A stretch of DNA of 40,523 nt from Pusillimonas sp035515275 (GTDB lineage: Bacteria; Pseudomonadota; Gammaproteobacteria; Burkholderiales; Burkholderiaceae_B), in assembly GCF_035515275.1 (NCBI RefSeq), contig NZ_DATJBQ010000074.1, forward strand, positions 1-40,523, in the 5' to 3' direction. Positions 1-8,009 of the stretch are shown one piece after another. The notes below the pieces were generated by a model. The model ran no database searches. It was not told where the DNA came from and saw nothing but the letters and a program-made list of their open reading frames with translations. Every line of letters starts with the position of its first letter. The first letter of the stretch is position 1. Made by a program: the position numbers and the translations under genes.

Positions 1-19
1 TTTCGAGCTGACGCGCCAT
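1..19 (-). CDS. Possible 5' end of a leftward gene cut by the window edge
   Basis: On the minus strand an ATG at 19-17 opens a frame reading M-A-R-Q-L-E to the window edge. It lies 9 bases downstream of a LexA-type box (28-47), so if real it would be a DNA-damage-inducible gene. Six codons are too few to identify a product. The sequence does not look like the start of guanylate kinase, which often lies beside yicC. The true start could also lie outside the window. Confidence 0.3.
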
Positions 20-27
20 GACCGATA

Positions 28-47
28 TACTGTTTTAATAAACAGTA
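28..47. promoter_or_regulatory. LexA (SOS) box
   Basis: TACTG-TTTTAATAAA-CAGTA matches the gammaproteobacterial LexA consensus CTG-N10-CAG with the preferred flanking TA on both sides. It sits inside a longer perfect inverted repeat with 12-base arms (24-35 and 40-51) around TAAT. It most likely represses the leftward gene that starts near base 19. yicC ends only 55 bases to its right and reads toward it, so yicC is not the target. Confidence 0.75.
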
Positions 48-105
48 TATCAGTTGCGCCGATTGAACCGCTTAAAAAGCCTGGCCGGGCACCGCCAACG
101 GCAAC

Positions 106-1089
106 CTATTCAATATTCTGGGCCTGCTCACGCATCTGTTCGATCAGCAGTTTCAGGTCGATGGCGGCGCGCGTAACCTCGATGCCGCCGGCTTTCGAGC
201 CCAGGGTGTTGGCTTCGCGGTTCATTTCCTGGAACAGAAAGTCAAGCCGTTTGCCGATGCTTCCCGTAGAGGCCTTGGCGCTGCTTGCTGCTGCTGCTTT
301 TTCGCCCGGTGTCGGCTGCTTCGGTTGTGCGCCAGGTTCTTCTGCAGGCGCCTTCTGGCCAAGCAAATGCTGCAGTTCACTGATGTGCGAACGCAGACGG
401 GAAAGCTCTTCGGCGACATCGATACGCATTGAAAACAAAGAGGTTTCCTGGGCAATGCGGGCGGAAAGCTCTTCGCCGCTAATATTGGCCAACCCGCCGG
501 GGCTGGCGGCCTCCAGGGCGTCGCGTAGTTTGGCGGCCAGTTTCTGCCGATGCTCTTCCAGCAGCTGCGGCAAACGGGCCTCAACCTCTTTGGCGATGTC
601 GACAACACCGCGCGAGCACTCGAGCATCATCTCGGCCAGGCGGGCACCCTCGCGCTCGCGATTGGACTGAAGTTCGATCAATGCCTGGTTGCTTGCCTCG
701 ACACATAGTGCACTCCAGGCCTTGGGGTCGGGAGCTTCGTCTGAGCCGCTCGCGCCCTTGAACAGCTCGGGCAGCGAAGGCGCGCGGGTATCGGGCATGA
801 AGCTGCGCACGCGCTGGAGCTGCTCGGCCATGCGTTGCAGATACTCGTCGGTCAGGGCCTGTTCGGCATTGGCGGCGGCGCGAATGAAGTTTGCCCTGAG
901 CTCGATCTTTCCACGCCTCAGATGCTTGCTGATCTGTTCGCGCAGGGGGGTCTCCGCCAGGCGTAAATCGTCGGGCAAACGCAGGCTAAGATCCAGATAG
1001 CGGCTATTGACCGTACGGATTTCGACGGTAACGCTGCCCAGGTTGGATTCGGCCCGGGCTGCGCCGAACGCGGTCATGCTGCGTATCAT
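106..1089 (-). CDS. yicC: YicC family endoribonuclease
   Basis: YicC-family protein; E. coli YicC is an RNA endonuclease involved in small RNA turnover. The N-terminus (M-I-R-S-M-T-A-F-G) and the C-terminus (L-L-I-E-Q-M-R-E-Q, ending Q-N-I-E) are the diagnostic YicC ends. The start at 1089 is chosen because homology begins exactly there and an AGGA lies 8 bases upstream; the open frame extends 19 codons further without similarity. At 327 residues it is longer than the usual 285 to 295. The excess is a stretch rich in Ala, Pro, Glu and Lys at about residues 246-277, just before the conserved R-L-D-F-L-F-Q-E-M-N-R-E segment. It diverges from rph across about 85 bases. Confidence 0.93.
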   Translation of the reverse strand: MIRSMTAFGAARAESNLGSVTVEIRTVNSRYLDLSLRLPDDLRLAETPLREQISKHLRRGKIELRANFIRAAANAEQALTDEYLQRMAEQLQRVRSFMPDTRAPSLPELFKGASGSDEAPDPKAWSALCVEASNQALIELQSNREREGARLAEMMLECSRGVVDIAKEVEARLPQLLEEHRQKLAAKLRDALEAASPGGLANISGEELSARIAQETSLFSMRIDVAEELSRLRSHISELQHLLGQKAPAEEPGAQPKQPTPGEKAAAASSAKASTGSIGKRLDFLFQEMNREANTLGSKAGGIEVTRAAIDLKLLIEQMREQAQNIE

Positions 1090-1173
1090 GAATGGGTATC
1101 CTGCATAATATTGGTAGTGCCCTCTATTATTGCCCATAGACGGCAAGTCTTATTTTTATCTCCAGGAGTTCTC

Positions 1174-1923
1174 TTGTCTTCCAGCACCCAAAGTACCAAC
1201 CCACGACCGTCCGGCCGTCTGCCTGACCAGTTGCGGCCTGTTTCCCTGGAAACGGGCTATACCCGCCATGCCGAAGGGTCGGTGCTGATAAAAATGGGTG
1301 ACACCCATGTTTTGTGTAATGCCAGCGTGCTCGACAAAGTGCCGCCGTTCTTAAAGGGCAAGGGGCAGGGCTGGGTCACCGCCGAGTACGGCATGTTGCC
1401 GCGCTCCACCCATACGCGCTCCGATCGCGAGGCGGCACGGGGCAAGCAAAGCGGGCGCACACAAGAAATCCAACGTCTGATCGGACGCAGCCTGCGGGCC
1501 GTATTCAATCTGGAGGCGCTGGGTGAGCGCACCTTGCATCTGGACTGCGATGTGTTGCAGGCAGACGGGGGCACGCGTTGCGCAAGCATTACGGGCGCAT
1601 GGTTGGCGGCCGCACTGGCAGTACGCGGCCTGACAAGCGCCGGCTTGCTTGCCGGCAATCCTTTACTTGATCATGTGGCGGCGGTGTCTGTGGGCCTGGT
1701 AGGCGGGCAACCCGTACTTGATCTTGATTATCCTGAAGATGCCGGTTGTGGCGCCGACATGAATATCGTCATGACCGGGCAGGGCGGCTTCGTCGAGGTT
1801 CAGGGTACCGCCGAAGGCCAAACGTTTGACCGCGCGCAGCTTGATGCGCTGCTGGCTCTGGCCGAGCAAGGCATTGCGGGTCTGATTCAATTGCAAAAAC
1901 AGGCGTTGTCCGACGCATCATGA
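1174..1923 (+). CDS. rph: Ribonuclease PH
   Basis: Phosphorolytic 3'-5' exoribonuclease that trims tRNA precursors, using phosphate and releasing nucleoside diphosphates. The protein (249 residues from the chosen start) carries the family's signatures: R-P-V-S-L-E-T-G-Y near the N-terminus, the segment A-E-Y-G-M-L-P-R-S-T-H-T-R, G-R-T-Q-E-I-Q-R-L-I-G-R and D-C-D-V-L-Q-A-D-G-G-T-R. No ATG fits. A TTG at 1174 with AGGAG seven bases upstream is the best start and gives an N-terminus of normal length with a short Ser/Thr-rich extension. It is first in a rightward operon with rdgB and hemW, overlapping the longest rdgB frame by ATGA. Confidence 0.95.
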   Translation: MSSSTQSTNPRPSGRLPDQLRPVSLETGYTRHAEGSVLIKMGDTHVLCNASVLDKVPPFLKGKGQGWVTAEYGMLPRSTHTRSDREAARGKQSGRTQEIQRLIGRSLRAVFNLEALGERTLHLDCDVLQADGGTRCASITGAWLAAALAVRGLTSAGLLAGNPLLDHVAAVSVGLVGGQPVLDLDYPEDAGCGADMNIVMTGQGGFVEVQGTAEGQTFDRAQLDALLALAEQGIAGLIQLQKQALSDAS

Positions 1924-1964
1924 AGACCGATCACACTAATCTCACCCCAGCGAACCAGCCTGCC

Positions 1965-2570
1965 ATGTCCAAGGTTGTGCTGGCCTCAAACAACGCCGGC
2001 AAGCTCAAAGAGTTTTCCGCCATTTTGGCCGGCGCGGGCATACAGATGGTGCCGCAAGGCGAACTGGGCGTTAGCGAAGCCGACGAACCGTTTGCCACGT
2101 TTGTTGAAAACGCGCTGGCCAAGGCGCGCCACGCCAGCCTGCATACGGGGCTGCCCGCCCTGGCCGACGATTCGGGTCTGTGCGTCAATGGCCTGAACGG
2201 CGCCCCGGGCGTGTATTCGGCCCGCTATGCGGGCATGAACGGCGGTGAAAAATCCGACGCGGCCAACAACCTTTACCTGCTCAGCAAGCTCAAAGGCCAA
2301 ACTGATCGGTCGGCTTCGTATGTGGCCGTACTGGTATATGTGCGCAGCGCCGACGACCCCCGGCCGATCATTGCCGAAGGCGTATGGAACGGTTGCATCG
2401 CACTTGAACCGGCGGGCAGCAATGGCTTTGGCTATGACCCCTACTTTTACCTGCCCGATCTTGGCATGACCGCCGCCCAGTTGCCGCCTGAAGAAAAAAA
2501 CCGTCATAGTCATCGCGCTCGTGCACTACGTAAGCTGCTCGACTGCCTGGTGGAACGCCACGAGGCCTAA
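1965..2570 (+). CDS. rdgB: dITP/XTP pyrophosphatase (RdgB/HAM1 family)
   Basis: House-cleaning nucleotide pyrophosphatase that hydrolyses dITP, ITP and XTP to monophosphates and so keeps deaminated purines out of DNA. Signatures are V-L-A-S-N-N-A-G-K-L-K-E at the N-terminus, F-V-E-N-A-L-A-K-A-R-H, the active-site segment A-D-D-S-G-L, G-A-P-G-V-Y-S-A-R-Y-A-G, and G-F-G-Y-D-P-Y-F toward the C-terminus. Two starts are possible. The ATG at 1965 gives an N-terminus that matches the family. An upstream ATG at 1920 overlaps the rph stop as ATGA and would add 15 residues. Neither has a clear Shine-Dalgarno, so coupling to rph is plausible. hemW starts directly after the stop codon. Confidence 0.94.
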   Translation: MSKVVLASNNAGKLKEFSAILAGAGIQMVPQGELGVSEADEPFATFVENALAKARHASLHTGLPALADDSGLCVNGLNGAPGVYSARYAGMNGGEKSDAANNLYLLSKLKGQTDRSASYVAVLVYVRSADDPRPIIAEGVWNGCIALEPAGSNGFGYDPYFYLPDLGMTAAQLPPEEKNRHSHRARALRKLLDCLVERHEA

Positions 2571-3791
2571 GTGCAAAAAGTCATACGCATTACACCCGAG
2601 GGGGGTGCCAAACGGGCGGCCCCGACACCAGGCGGAATCAGGCTAACGAGCTTGCCGCCCTTATCGTTGTACGTGCACGTACCCTGGTGCGTGCGCAAAT
2701 GCCCATACTGCGATTTCAACTCGCACGAGTTGCAAGCCGAGCTGCCCGAGGCCGAGTATCTGGCCGCCCTGCGCGCCGATCTTGAGCAAGCGCTGCCACT
2801 GATCTGGGGCAGGCAGGTACATACGGTTTTTATTGGCGGTGGCACGCCCAGCCTGCTGTCAGCGGCGGCAGTGGATGAAATGCTGGCCATGTTTCGTGCC
2901 TGTCTGAACCTGTGGCCCGATGCCGAAATCACCATGGAGGCCAACCCGGGTACAGTCGAGGCCGCACGCTTTCAGGATTACGCCCGCAGCGGCGTCAATC
3001 GCGTGTCCCTAGGCATACAAAGCTTTGACGACGCAGCACTGAAAACCCTGGGCCGCATTCACGACTCGGCACAGGCGCGGCGCGCTATCGACGCTGCGCA
3101 AAAGGCGTTCAAACGCGTCAACCTTGACTTGATGTTTGCCTTGCCTGGCCAGACGCTTAAGGGCTGCGAAACCGACCTGCGAACCGCCATGGGCTACGGC
3201 ACCGAGCATTTGTCTTTATACAACCTGACCCTTGAGCCAAATACGGTATTTGCCAAGTATCCGCCACAAGATCTTCCTGATGAAGACCTGGCGGCGGCAA
3301 TGCAAGACGAGGTCGCAGAATGGGCACAGCAGGGGGGCTGGCAACGCTACGAAGTTTCCGCTTATGCGCGACAGGGTGCGCGTAGCCGCCACAACCTTAA
3401 CTACTGGGAGTTCGGCGATTACCTTGGCATTGGTCCGGGTGCACACGGCAAGTTGTCATTCGCCGATCACATCATTCGCCAATCCAGACTGCGCCAGCCG
3501 CAGTCATGGATGGCCAAGGCCCGGAACCGTGACGGCAGCCATATTGCCGAAGAGCGAAACGTTACGGCTCAAGAGCTGCCCTTCGAGTTCATGCTCAATG
3601 CACTGCGGCTGAAACAGGGCGTCAGCGCTGCCAGTTTCGAAGAGCGCACCGGTTTAAGCCTGGCATCGATCGTGCCTGTATTGAATCGTGCCGCGTCTAA
3701 GGGCCTGCTTGAAAACGACCCGTCGCGCATTCAGGCAACGCCGCTTGGCTGGCGTTATCTGAACGATCTTGTATCGATGTTTCTTGATTGA
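2571..3791 (+). CDS. hemW: Heme chaperone HemW (radical SAM)
   Basis: Radical SAM protein of the HemN-like family. The motif C40-x3-C44-x2-C47 (W-C-V-R-K-C-P-Y-C-D-F) binds the 4Fe-4S cluster. The H-N-x-x-Y-W motif (R-H-N-L-N-Y-W) marks the heme-binding HemW branch rather than true coproporphyrinogen dehydrogenase HemN. Length (406) is slightly above the usual 378 to 390 because of about 25 extra N-terminal residues. The GTG start abuts the rdgB stop and has GAGG six bases upstream. A later start nearer the conserved L-P-P-L-S-L-Y segment cannot be excluded. It is last in the rph-rdgB-hemW group. Confidence 0.92.
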   Translation: MQKVIRITPEGGAKRAAPTPGGIRLTSLPPLSLYVHVPWCVRKCPYCDFNSHELQAELPEAEYLAALRADLEQALPLIWGRQVHTVFIGGGTPSLLSAAAVDEMLAMFRACLNLWPDAEITMEANPGTVEAARFQDYARSGVNRVSLGIQSFDDAALKTLGRIHDSAQARRAIDAAQKAFKRVNLDLMFALPGQTLKGCETDLRTAMGYGTEHLSLYNLTLEPNTVFAKYPPQDLPDEDLAAAMQDEVAEWAQQGGWQRYEVSAYARQGARSRHNLNYWEFGDYLGIGPGAHGKLSFADHIIRQSRLRQPQSWMAKARNRDGSHIAEERNVTAQELPFEFMLNALRLKQGVSAASFEERTGLSLASIVPVLNRAASKGLLENDPSRIQATPLGWRYLNDLVSMFLD

Positions 3792-3802
3792 GTGCGCAAA
3801 GA

Positions 3803-3823
3803 TTGCACTACAATTTGACCCAA
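3803..3823 (+). promoter_or_regulatory. Putative NtrC enhancer site 1 for glnA
   Basis: TTGCACTA-N5-TGACCCAA fits the NtrC consensus TTGCACYA-N5-TGGTGCAA at 8 of 8 positions on the left and 5 of 8 on the right. The centre is about 136 bases upstream of the transcription start predicted from the sigma-54 promoter, close to where the E. coli glnA enhancer lies. Confidence 0.6.
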
Positions 3824-3832
3824 GATGGGGCG

Positions 3833-3853
3833 CCGCACCAATGAGGGGCGTAA
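3833..3853 (+). promoter_or_regulatory. Putative NtrC enhancer site 2 for glnA
   Basis: CCGCACCA-N5-GGGCGTAA matches the NtrC consensus at 6 of 8 and 5 of 8 positions. Its centre is 30 bases from site 1 and about 106 bases upstream of the predicted start. On its own this is a weak match; the spacing to site 1 and to the promoter is the main support. Confidence 0.45.
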
Positions 3854-3922
3854 CCTCTGTGTTTGAACGCGGTATTTTCCGGCGAACAGGTCGAGCCGAC
3901 TGACTCCGAGTGCCGAAAAAAT

Positions 3923-3938
3923 TGGCACGAATATTGCG
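3923..3938 (+). promoter_or_regulatory. Sigma-54 promoter of glnA
   Basis: TGGCACGAATATTGCG is an essentially perfect -24/-12 element (TGGCAC-N5-TTGC). GG falls at 3924-3925 and GC at 3936-3937, which puts transcription start near 3948 and leaves a leader of about 40 bases before glnA. It implies RpoN-dependent, NtrC-activated expression of glnA under nitrogen limitation. Confidence 0.9.
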
Positions 3939-3989
3939 TGATGCCTTGTGTCGTCCTCTTATTGACCTTTACCCAAGCCTGGAGCACCT

Positions 3990-5402
3990 ATGTCCACCGC
4001 AGAAGAAATTGTGAAGCTGATCGCTGAGCGCGAAGTTGCCTTTGTGGATTTTCGTTTTACTGACACGCTCGGCCGCGAGCACCACATGACCGTGCCCGGC
4101 GCGACCGTCGATGAAGAAAAACTCGAGTCCGGACAAGCCTTCGATGGCTCATCGATTGCCGGATGGAAGGGCATCGAAGCCTCGGACATGCTGTTGATGC
4201 CCGATCCCACCACTGCGCGCCTGGACCCGTTTCGCGAGGAAACCACGCTTATTCTCACCTGCGACGTGCTCGAGCCTTCGGACCTTAAAGGCTACGACCG
4301 CGACCCACGCTCATTGGCGCGGCGTGCTGAAGCGTATCTGAAGTCCAGCGGCTTGGGCGACACCGCCTACTTTGGCCCCGAACCCGAATTCTTTGTCTTT
4401 GACGGCATCACCTGGAACGACGACGCGTCGGGCTGCTTCGTGAAGATCAAATCCGAAGAAGCTTCATGGTCGCGCGGCCTTGATCTTGAAGGCGGCAACA
4501 TGGGGCATCGCCCTTCGGTCAAGGGCGGTTACGTGCCCGTGCCGCCGGTCGACTCCTTCCACGACATGCGCTCCGAAATGTGCTTGCTGCTTGAACAACA
4601 GGGTCTGCCCGTAGAAGTTCACCATCACGAAGTGGCCGGCCCCGGCCAGATGGAAATCGGCACGGTGTTTTCCACACTGGTGCGTCGCGCCGACTGGAAC
4701 CAAATCCTGAAATACACGGTGCATAACGTGGCTCATGTGTATGGCAAGACGGCCACCTTCATGCCCAAGCCGGTCGTGGGCGATAATGGCTCGGGCATGC
4801 ACGTGCACCAGTCCATCTGGAAAGACGGCCAGAACCTTTTCGCGGGCAACGGCTATGCAGGCTTGTCGGAATTTGCTTTGTTTTACATCGGCGGCATCAT
4901 CAAGCACGCACGCGCCCTGAATGCATTGACCAACCCCGCAACCAACTCCTACAAGCGCCTGGTTCCGCATTACGAAGCGCCGGTCAAATTGGCGTATTCG
5001 GCGCGCAACCGTTCGGCTTCCATTCGTATTCCTTACGTCAGCAGCCCCAAGGCCCGCCGTGTCGAAGCCCGCTTCCCCGACCCCATGGCCAACCCCTACC
5101 TGGCTTTTTCGGCCCTGATGATGGCCGGCCTGGACGGCGTGCAAAACAAGATTCACCCCGGCGATCCGGCCGACAAGAACCTGTACGACCTGCCGCCCGA
5201 AGAAGACGCAAAGATTCCGACGGTATGCGCCTCGCTTGAAGAGGCCCTGCAGGCGCTGGACTCCGACCGCGAGTTCCTGACGCGGGGCGGCGTGTTCAGC
5301 AACGACATGCTCGATGCCTATATCGAACTCAAAATGGCCGAGGTGACGCGCTTGCGCATGACCACTCACCCGGTCGAGTTCGACATGTACTACAGCCTGT
5401 AG
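3990..5402 (+). CDS. glnA: Type I glutamine synthetase
   Basis: Makes glutamine from glutamate, ammonia and ATP in the cytoplasm as a dodecamer. The 470-residue length matches GSI-beta enzymes. Visible motifs include F-D-G-S-S-I near residue 51, G-P-E-P-E-F-F-V-F, the H-H-E-V-A-G-P-G-Q segment, N-G-S-G-M-H-V-H-Q-S, and the adenylylation loop K-N-L-Y-D-L-P-P-E-E whose tyrosine is the target of GlnE. The start has GGAG five bases upstream. It is first in a glnA-ntrB-ntrC operon; only 25 bases separate it from ntrB, with no obvious terminator between them. Expression is probably controlled by the sigma-54 promoter upstream. Confidence 0.97.
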   Translation: MSTAEEIVKLIAEREVAFVDFRFTDTLGREHHMTVPGATVDEEKLESGQAFDGSSIAGWKGIEASDMLLMPDPTTARLDPFREETTLILTCDVLEPSDLKGYDRDPRSLARRAEAYLKSSGLGDTAYFGPEPEFFVFDGITWNDDASGCFVKIKSEEASWSRGLDLEGGNMGHRPSVKGGYVPVPPVDSFHDMRSEMCLLLEQQGLPVEVHHHEVAGPGQMEIGTVFSTLVRRADWNQILKYTVHNVAHVYGKTATFMPKPVVGDNGSGMHVHQSIWKDGQNLFAGNGYAGLSEFALFYIGGIIKHARALNALTNPATNSYKRLVPHYEAPVKLAYSARNRSASIRIPYVSSPKARRVEARFPDPMANPYLAFSALMMAGLDGVQNKIHPGDPADKNLYDLPPEEDAKIPTVCASLEEALQALDSDREFLTRGGVFSNDMLDAYIELKMAEVTRLRMTTHPVEFDMYYSL

Positions 5403-5427
5403 CGGGCACGGCGGGCGGGCGTAAGCG

Positions 5428-6483
5428 ATGGACGACATCAGCCACTACGACCTGCTTGCCACCGCCATATTGGCGCTCGACAGTCAGGGTAACGTGATTG
5501 AAGCCAATGTTGCGGCTCAAGAGCTCTTTGGGCAGTCGCAGCGCCAACTTGTCGGCTTAAGCGCTTTGTCGCTGTTTTCAACTGACGAAGCGCTTGCGGC
5601 ACGCTTTGCCGACGCGGTCTGTGGGCGTTATGGCGTGCTTCGGCTCACCACGGCCGCCAAGGGGCCGGCCGGCGAATTCGCATCCAGTCTTACGGTAGCG
5701 CCTGTCGACCACGATAAATGGTCGGCACTACTGGAAGTGCGCAGCCTTGACCACCAGGGCGCGCCCGATCGTACCCAGCAACTTAGCAAAGAGCTGCAGG
5801 TGCAACGAGAGTCCTTGCGCAATCTGGCTCACGAGGTAAAGAACCCCCTGGGCGGCATACGCGGCGCAGCCCAACTGCTTGAGGCCGAGCTCGGCGCCGG
5901 CCCTTTACGGGAATACACCAGTGTCATCGTCAGCGAGGCCGACCGGCTGCGCGTCTTGATCGACCGGCTGATCGCCCCGCAGGGCGACAGCCTGCGAATG
6001 CAGCGTTTCAACGTCCACGAAATTTGCGAGCGTGTACATACGTTACTCAAGGCGGAATTCTCACCGCCCATCGAGGTGCTGCGCGACTACGACGCATCGT
6101 TGCCCGAGCTGGACGGCGACCGGGAACGACTGCTGCAGGCTTTGCTGAACGTGGCCCGCAATGGGGCTCAAGCCTTGCTCGAGCAGGGGTCTGCGGACAA
6201 ACCCACACTGACCTTGCGCACTCGTATCGGCCGACAGCTTGTGCTGGCCAGTCGCCCCGTGCGCATGGGCGTGGTCGTTTCGGTCATCGACAATGGGCCG
6301 GGCATAGCTGATGCGCTGCGCGACAAGGTGTTTCACCCGCTGGTCACCGGGCGGGCCAGCGGTACCGGCCTGGGCTTGAGCCTAGCCCAGGAGTTTGTTC
6401 AACAGCACGGTGGAATCATCGAGTTCGATTCCTGTGTTGGCCACACCGAGTTTCGCCTGATCCTTCCCTTGGAGCCATCATGA
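5428..6483 (+). CDS. glnL: Nitrogen regulation sensor kinase NtrB
   Basis: Soluble histidine kinase/phosphatase that phosphorylates NtrC when nitrogen is limiting and is controlled by PII. It has a PAS-like sensor domain at about residues 5-105, a dimerisation/phosphoacceptor helix with H135 in N-L-A-H-E-V-K-N-P-L-G-G, and a C-terminal ATPase domain with a D-N-G-P-G-I box and G-T-G-L-G-L-S. There are no membrane segments, as expected for NtrB. Length (351) is normal. It lies between glnA and ntrC. Its last codons contain a GGAG (6471-6474) that serves the next short frame. Confidence 0.95.
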   Translation: MDDISHYDLLATAILALDSQGNVIEANVAAQELFGQSQRQLVGLSALSLFSTDEALAARFADAVCGRYGVLRLTTAAKGPAGEFASSLTVAPVDHDKWSALLEVRSLDHQGAPDRTQQLSKELQVQRESLRNLAHEVKNPLGGIRGAAQLLEAELGAGPLREYTSVIVSEADRLRVLIDRLIAPQGDSLRMQRFNVHEICERVHTLLKAEFSPPIEVLRDYDASLPELDGDRERLLQALLNVARNGAQALLEQGSADKPTLTLRTRIGRQLVLASRPVRMGVVVSVIDNGPGIADALRDKVFHPLVTGRASGTGLGLSLAQEFVQQHGGIIEFDSCVGHTEFRLILPLEPS

Positions 6484-6554
6484 ACCCGGTTCAGATTGTT
6501 AAATCCCATTCCTTTGTCAGGCGGTTCTCAAACCCTATTACGGAGTTGTCATGA
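6480..6554 (+). CDS. 24-codon linking ORF between ntrB and ntrC
   Basis: A short frame begins at an ATG that overlaps the ntrB stop as ATGA (6480-6483). It ends with a TGA that overlaps the ntrC start as ATGA (6551-6554). GGAG lies five bases before its start, and another GGAG lies five bases before the ntrC start. The peptide (M-N-P-V-Q-I-V-K at its start) has no recognisable similarity. The arrangement suggests ribosomes are handed from ntrB to ntrC through this frame. It may equally be a chance product of two ATGA junctions. Confidence 0.4.
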   Translation: MNPVQIVKSHSFVRRFSNPITELS

Positions 6555-8002
6555 AGGCCGTTTGGATAGTCGACGACGACCAGAGCATACGCTGGGTGCT
6601 CGAAAAGGCCTTGCAGCGGGCCAACTTGCCGACACGCAGCTTCGTGTCCGCTGCCGATATGCTCGAAGCACTTCAAACAGAAACCCCGTGCGTGCTGGTC
6701 ACCGACATCCGCATGCCTGGCAAGGACGGGCTGACGCTGTTGCACGAGATCAAGCAGAGCCACCCTCAACTGGCTGTCATTGTCATGACTGCCTACACTG
6801 ACCTGAGCAGCACAGTGGCTGCGTTTCAGAAGGGCGCCTTCGACTATCTTGCCAAGCCGTTCGACATCAACGAAGCGGTGGCATTGATCCAGCGAGGTAT
6901 CGACGCCACGACCCAGACAAACCAAAAGGGGCAAACCGAATCGGAATCAGGCGAGCGCCTGATGATGAAATCGGCATCTCCGGCCATGCAAGAGGTCTTT
7001 CGCGCTATCGGGCGCCTGGCCATGTCACCGGCCACGGTTCTGATCACGGGCGAGTCGGGCACCGGCAAAGAGCTTATCGCCCGCGCTCTGCACACTCATA
7101 GTGCGCGCGCGTCAAAGCCCTTCGTTGCCTTGAACGCTGCAGCCATACCACGTGACCTGCTGGAGGCCGAACTGTTCGGCCACGAAAGAGGGGCATTTAC
7201 CGGCGCCACGGCCATGCGCCGTGGCCGCTTTGAAGAAGCCGACGGCGGAACCTTGTTTCTGGATGAAATCGGCGACATGCCTTTCGAGTTGCAGACGCGG
7301 TTGCTGCGCGTCCTGGCCGAAGGGGGGTTTTATCGGGTGGGTGGGTCACAAACCATTCGGGTCGATGTTCGAATCGTGGCGGCCACGCATCAGCCTCTGG
7401 AACAACGGGTTGCCCAAGGGCAGTTCCGCGAAGATCTTTTCCACCGCCTCAACGTCATACGTTTACGGCTGCCTCCATTGCGTGAGCGCAAGCAGGATAT
7501 CCCAGCGCTGGCCGCGTTATTCTTGCAAAACAGCGCAGAAAAACTGGGTGTGGCGGTACGCCGCCTCACACCGCAGGCCGAGCGCGCACTCATAGACTTT
7601 GACTATCCGGGCAACATCCGACAGCTTGAAAACTTCTGTCATTGGCTGACAGTCATGGCTGCCGGGCAGTGGGTGGACGTGACCGACCTGCCTCCGGAAG
7701 TCTTTGCCGACACGGGCTCACTGGGCCCACAGTCAAGCGTGGCAGTCACGAATGTGCAAGGAGAAGCGGCCGAACAAGACGATTTTGGCGTGCCGGTATG
7801 GACGCAGTTGCTGGCTCAGGATGTCGCCCGGCGGCTTGAGCGAAACGAACCAGCCATTATGTCCACGCTCATGCGCGAATTTGAGGCGACATTGATACAA
7901 ACCGCTTTAACGCATTCTCGCGGGCGTCGCGCCGAGGCGGCGCAGCGCCTGGGCATTGGCCGAAACACGCTTACGCGCAAGTGTCAGGAACTGAAGATCT
8001 GA
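6551..8002 (+). CDS. glnG: Nitrogen regulation response regulator NtrC
   Basis: Sigma-54-dependent activator. The receiver domain (about residues 3-120) has the acidic pocket V-D-D-D and phosphoacceptor D52 in T-D-I-R-M-P-G-K. The central AAA+ domain carries Walker A G-E-S-G-T-G-K-E and the sigma-54-contacting G-A-F-T-G-A loop. The C-terminal Fis-type helix-turn-helix is R-R-A-E-A-A-Q-R-L-G-I-G-R-N-T-L. Length (483) is normal. It probably activates the glnA promoter upstream from the paired sites at 3803-3853 and so forms a feedback loop. The stop lies only seven bases from the stop of the convergent iron-transport ATPase gene. Confidence 0.96.
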   Translation: MKAVWIVDDDQSIRWVLEKALQRANLPTRSFVSAADMLEALQTETPCVLVTDIRMPGKDGLTLLHEIKQSHPQLAVIVMTAYTDLSSTVAAFQKGAFDYLAKPFDINEAVALIQRGIDATTQTNQKGQTESESGERLMMKSASPAMQEVFRAIGRLAMSPATVLITGESGTGKELIARALHTHSARASKPFVALNAAAIPRDLLEAELFGHERGAFTGATAMRRGRFEEADGGTLFLDEIGDMPFELQTRLLRVLAEGGFYRVGGSQTIRVDVRIVAATHQPLEQRVAQGQFREDLFHRLNVIRLRLPPLRERKQDIPALAALFLQNSAEKLGVAVRRLTPQAERALIDFDYPGNIRQLENFCHWLTVMAAGQWVDVTDLPPEVFADTGSLGPQSSVAVTNVQGEAAEQDDFGVPVWTQLLAQDVARRLERNEPAIMSTLMREFEATLIQTALTHSRGRRAEAAQRLGIGRNTLTRKCQELKI

Positions 8003-8009
8003 ACCCGCC

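Noticed and set aside
4464..5438. 324-codon leftward ORF opposite glnA
   Set aside because: It lies entirely antisense to glnA and the start of ntrB; its length is explained by high GC and strong codon bias of the real genes.
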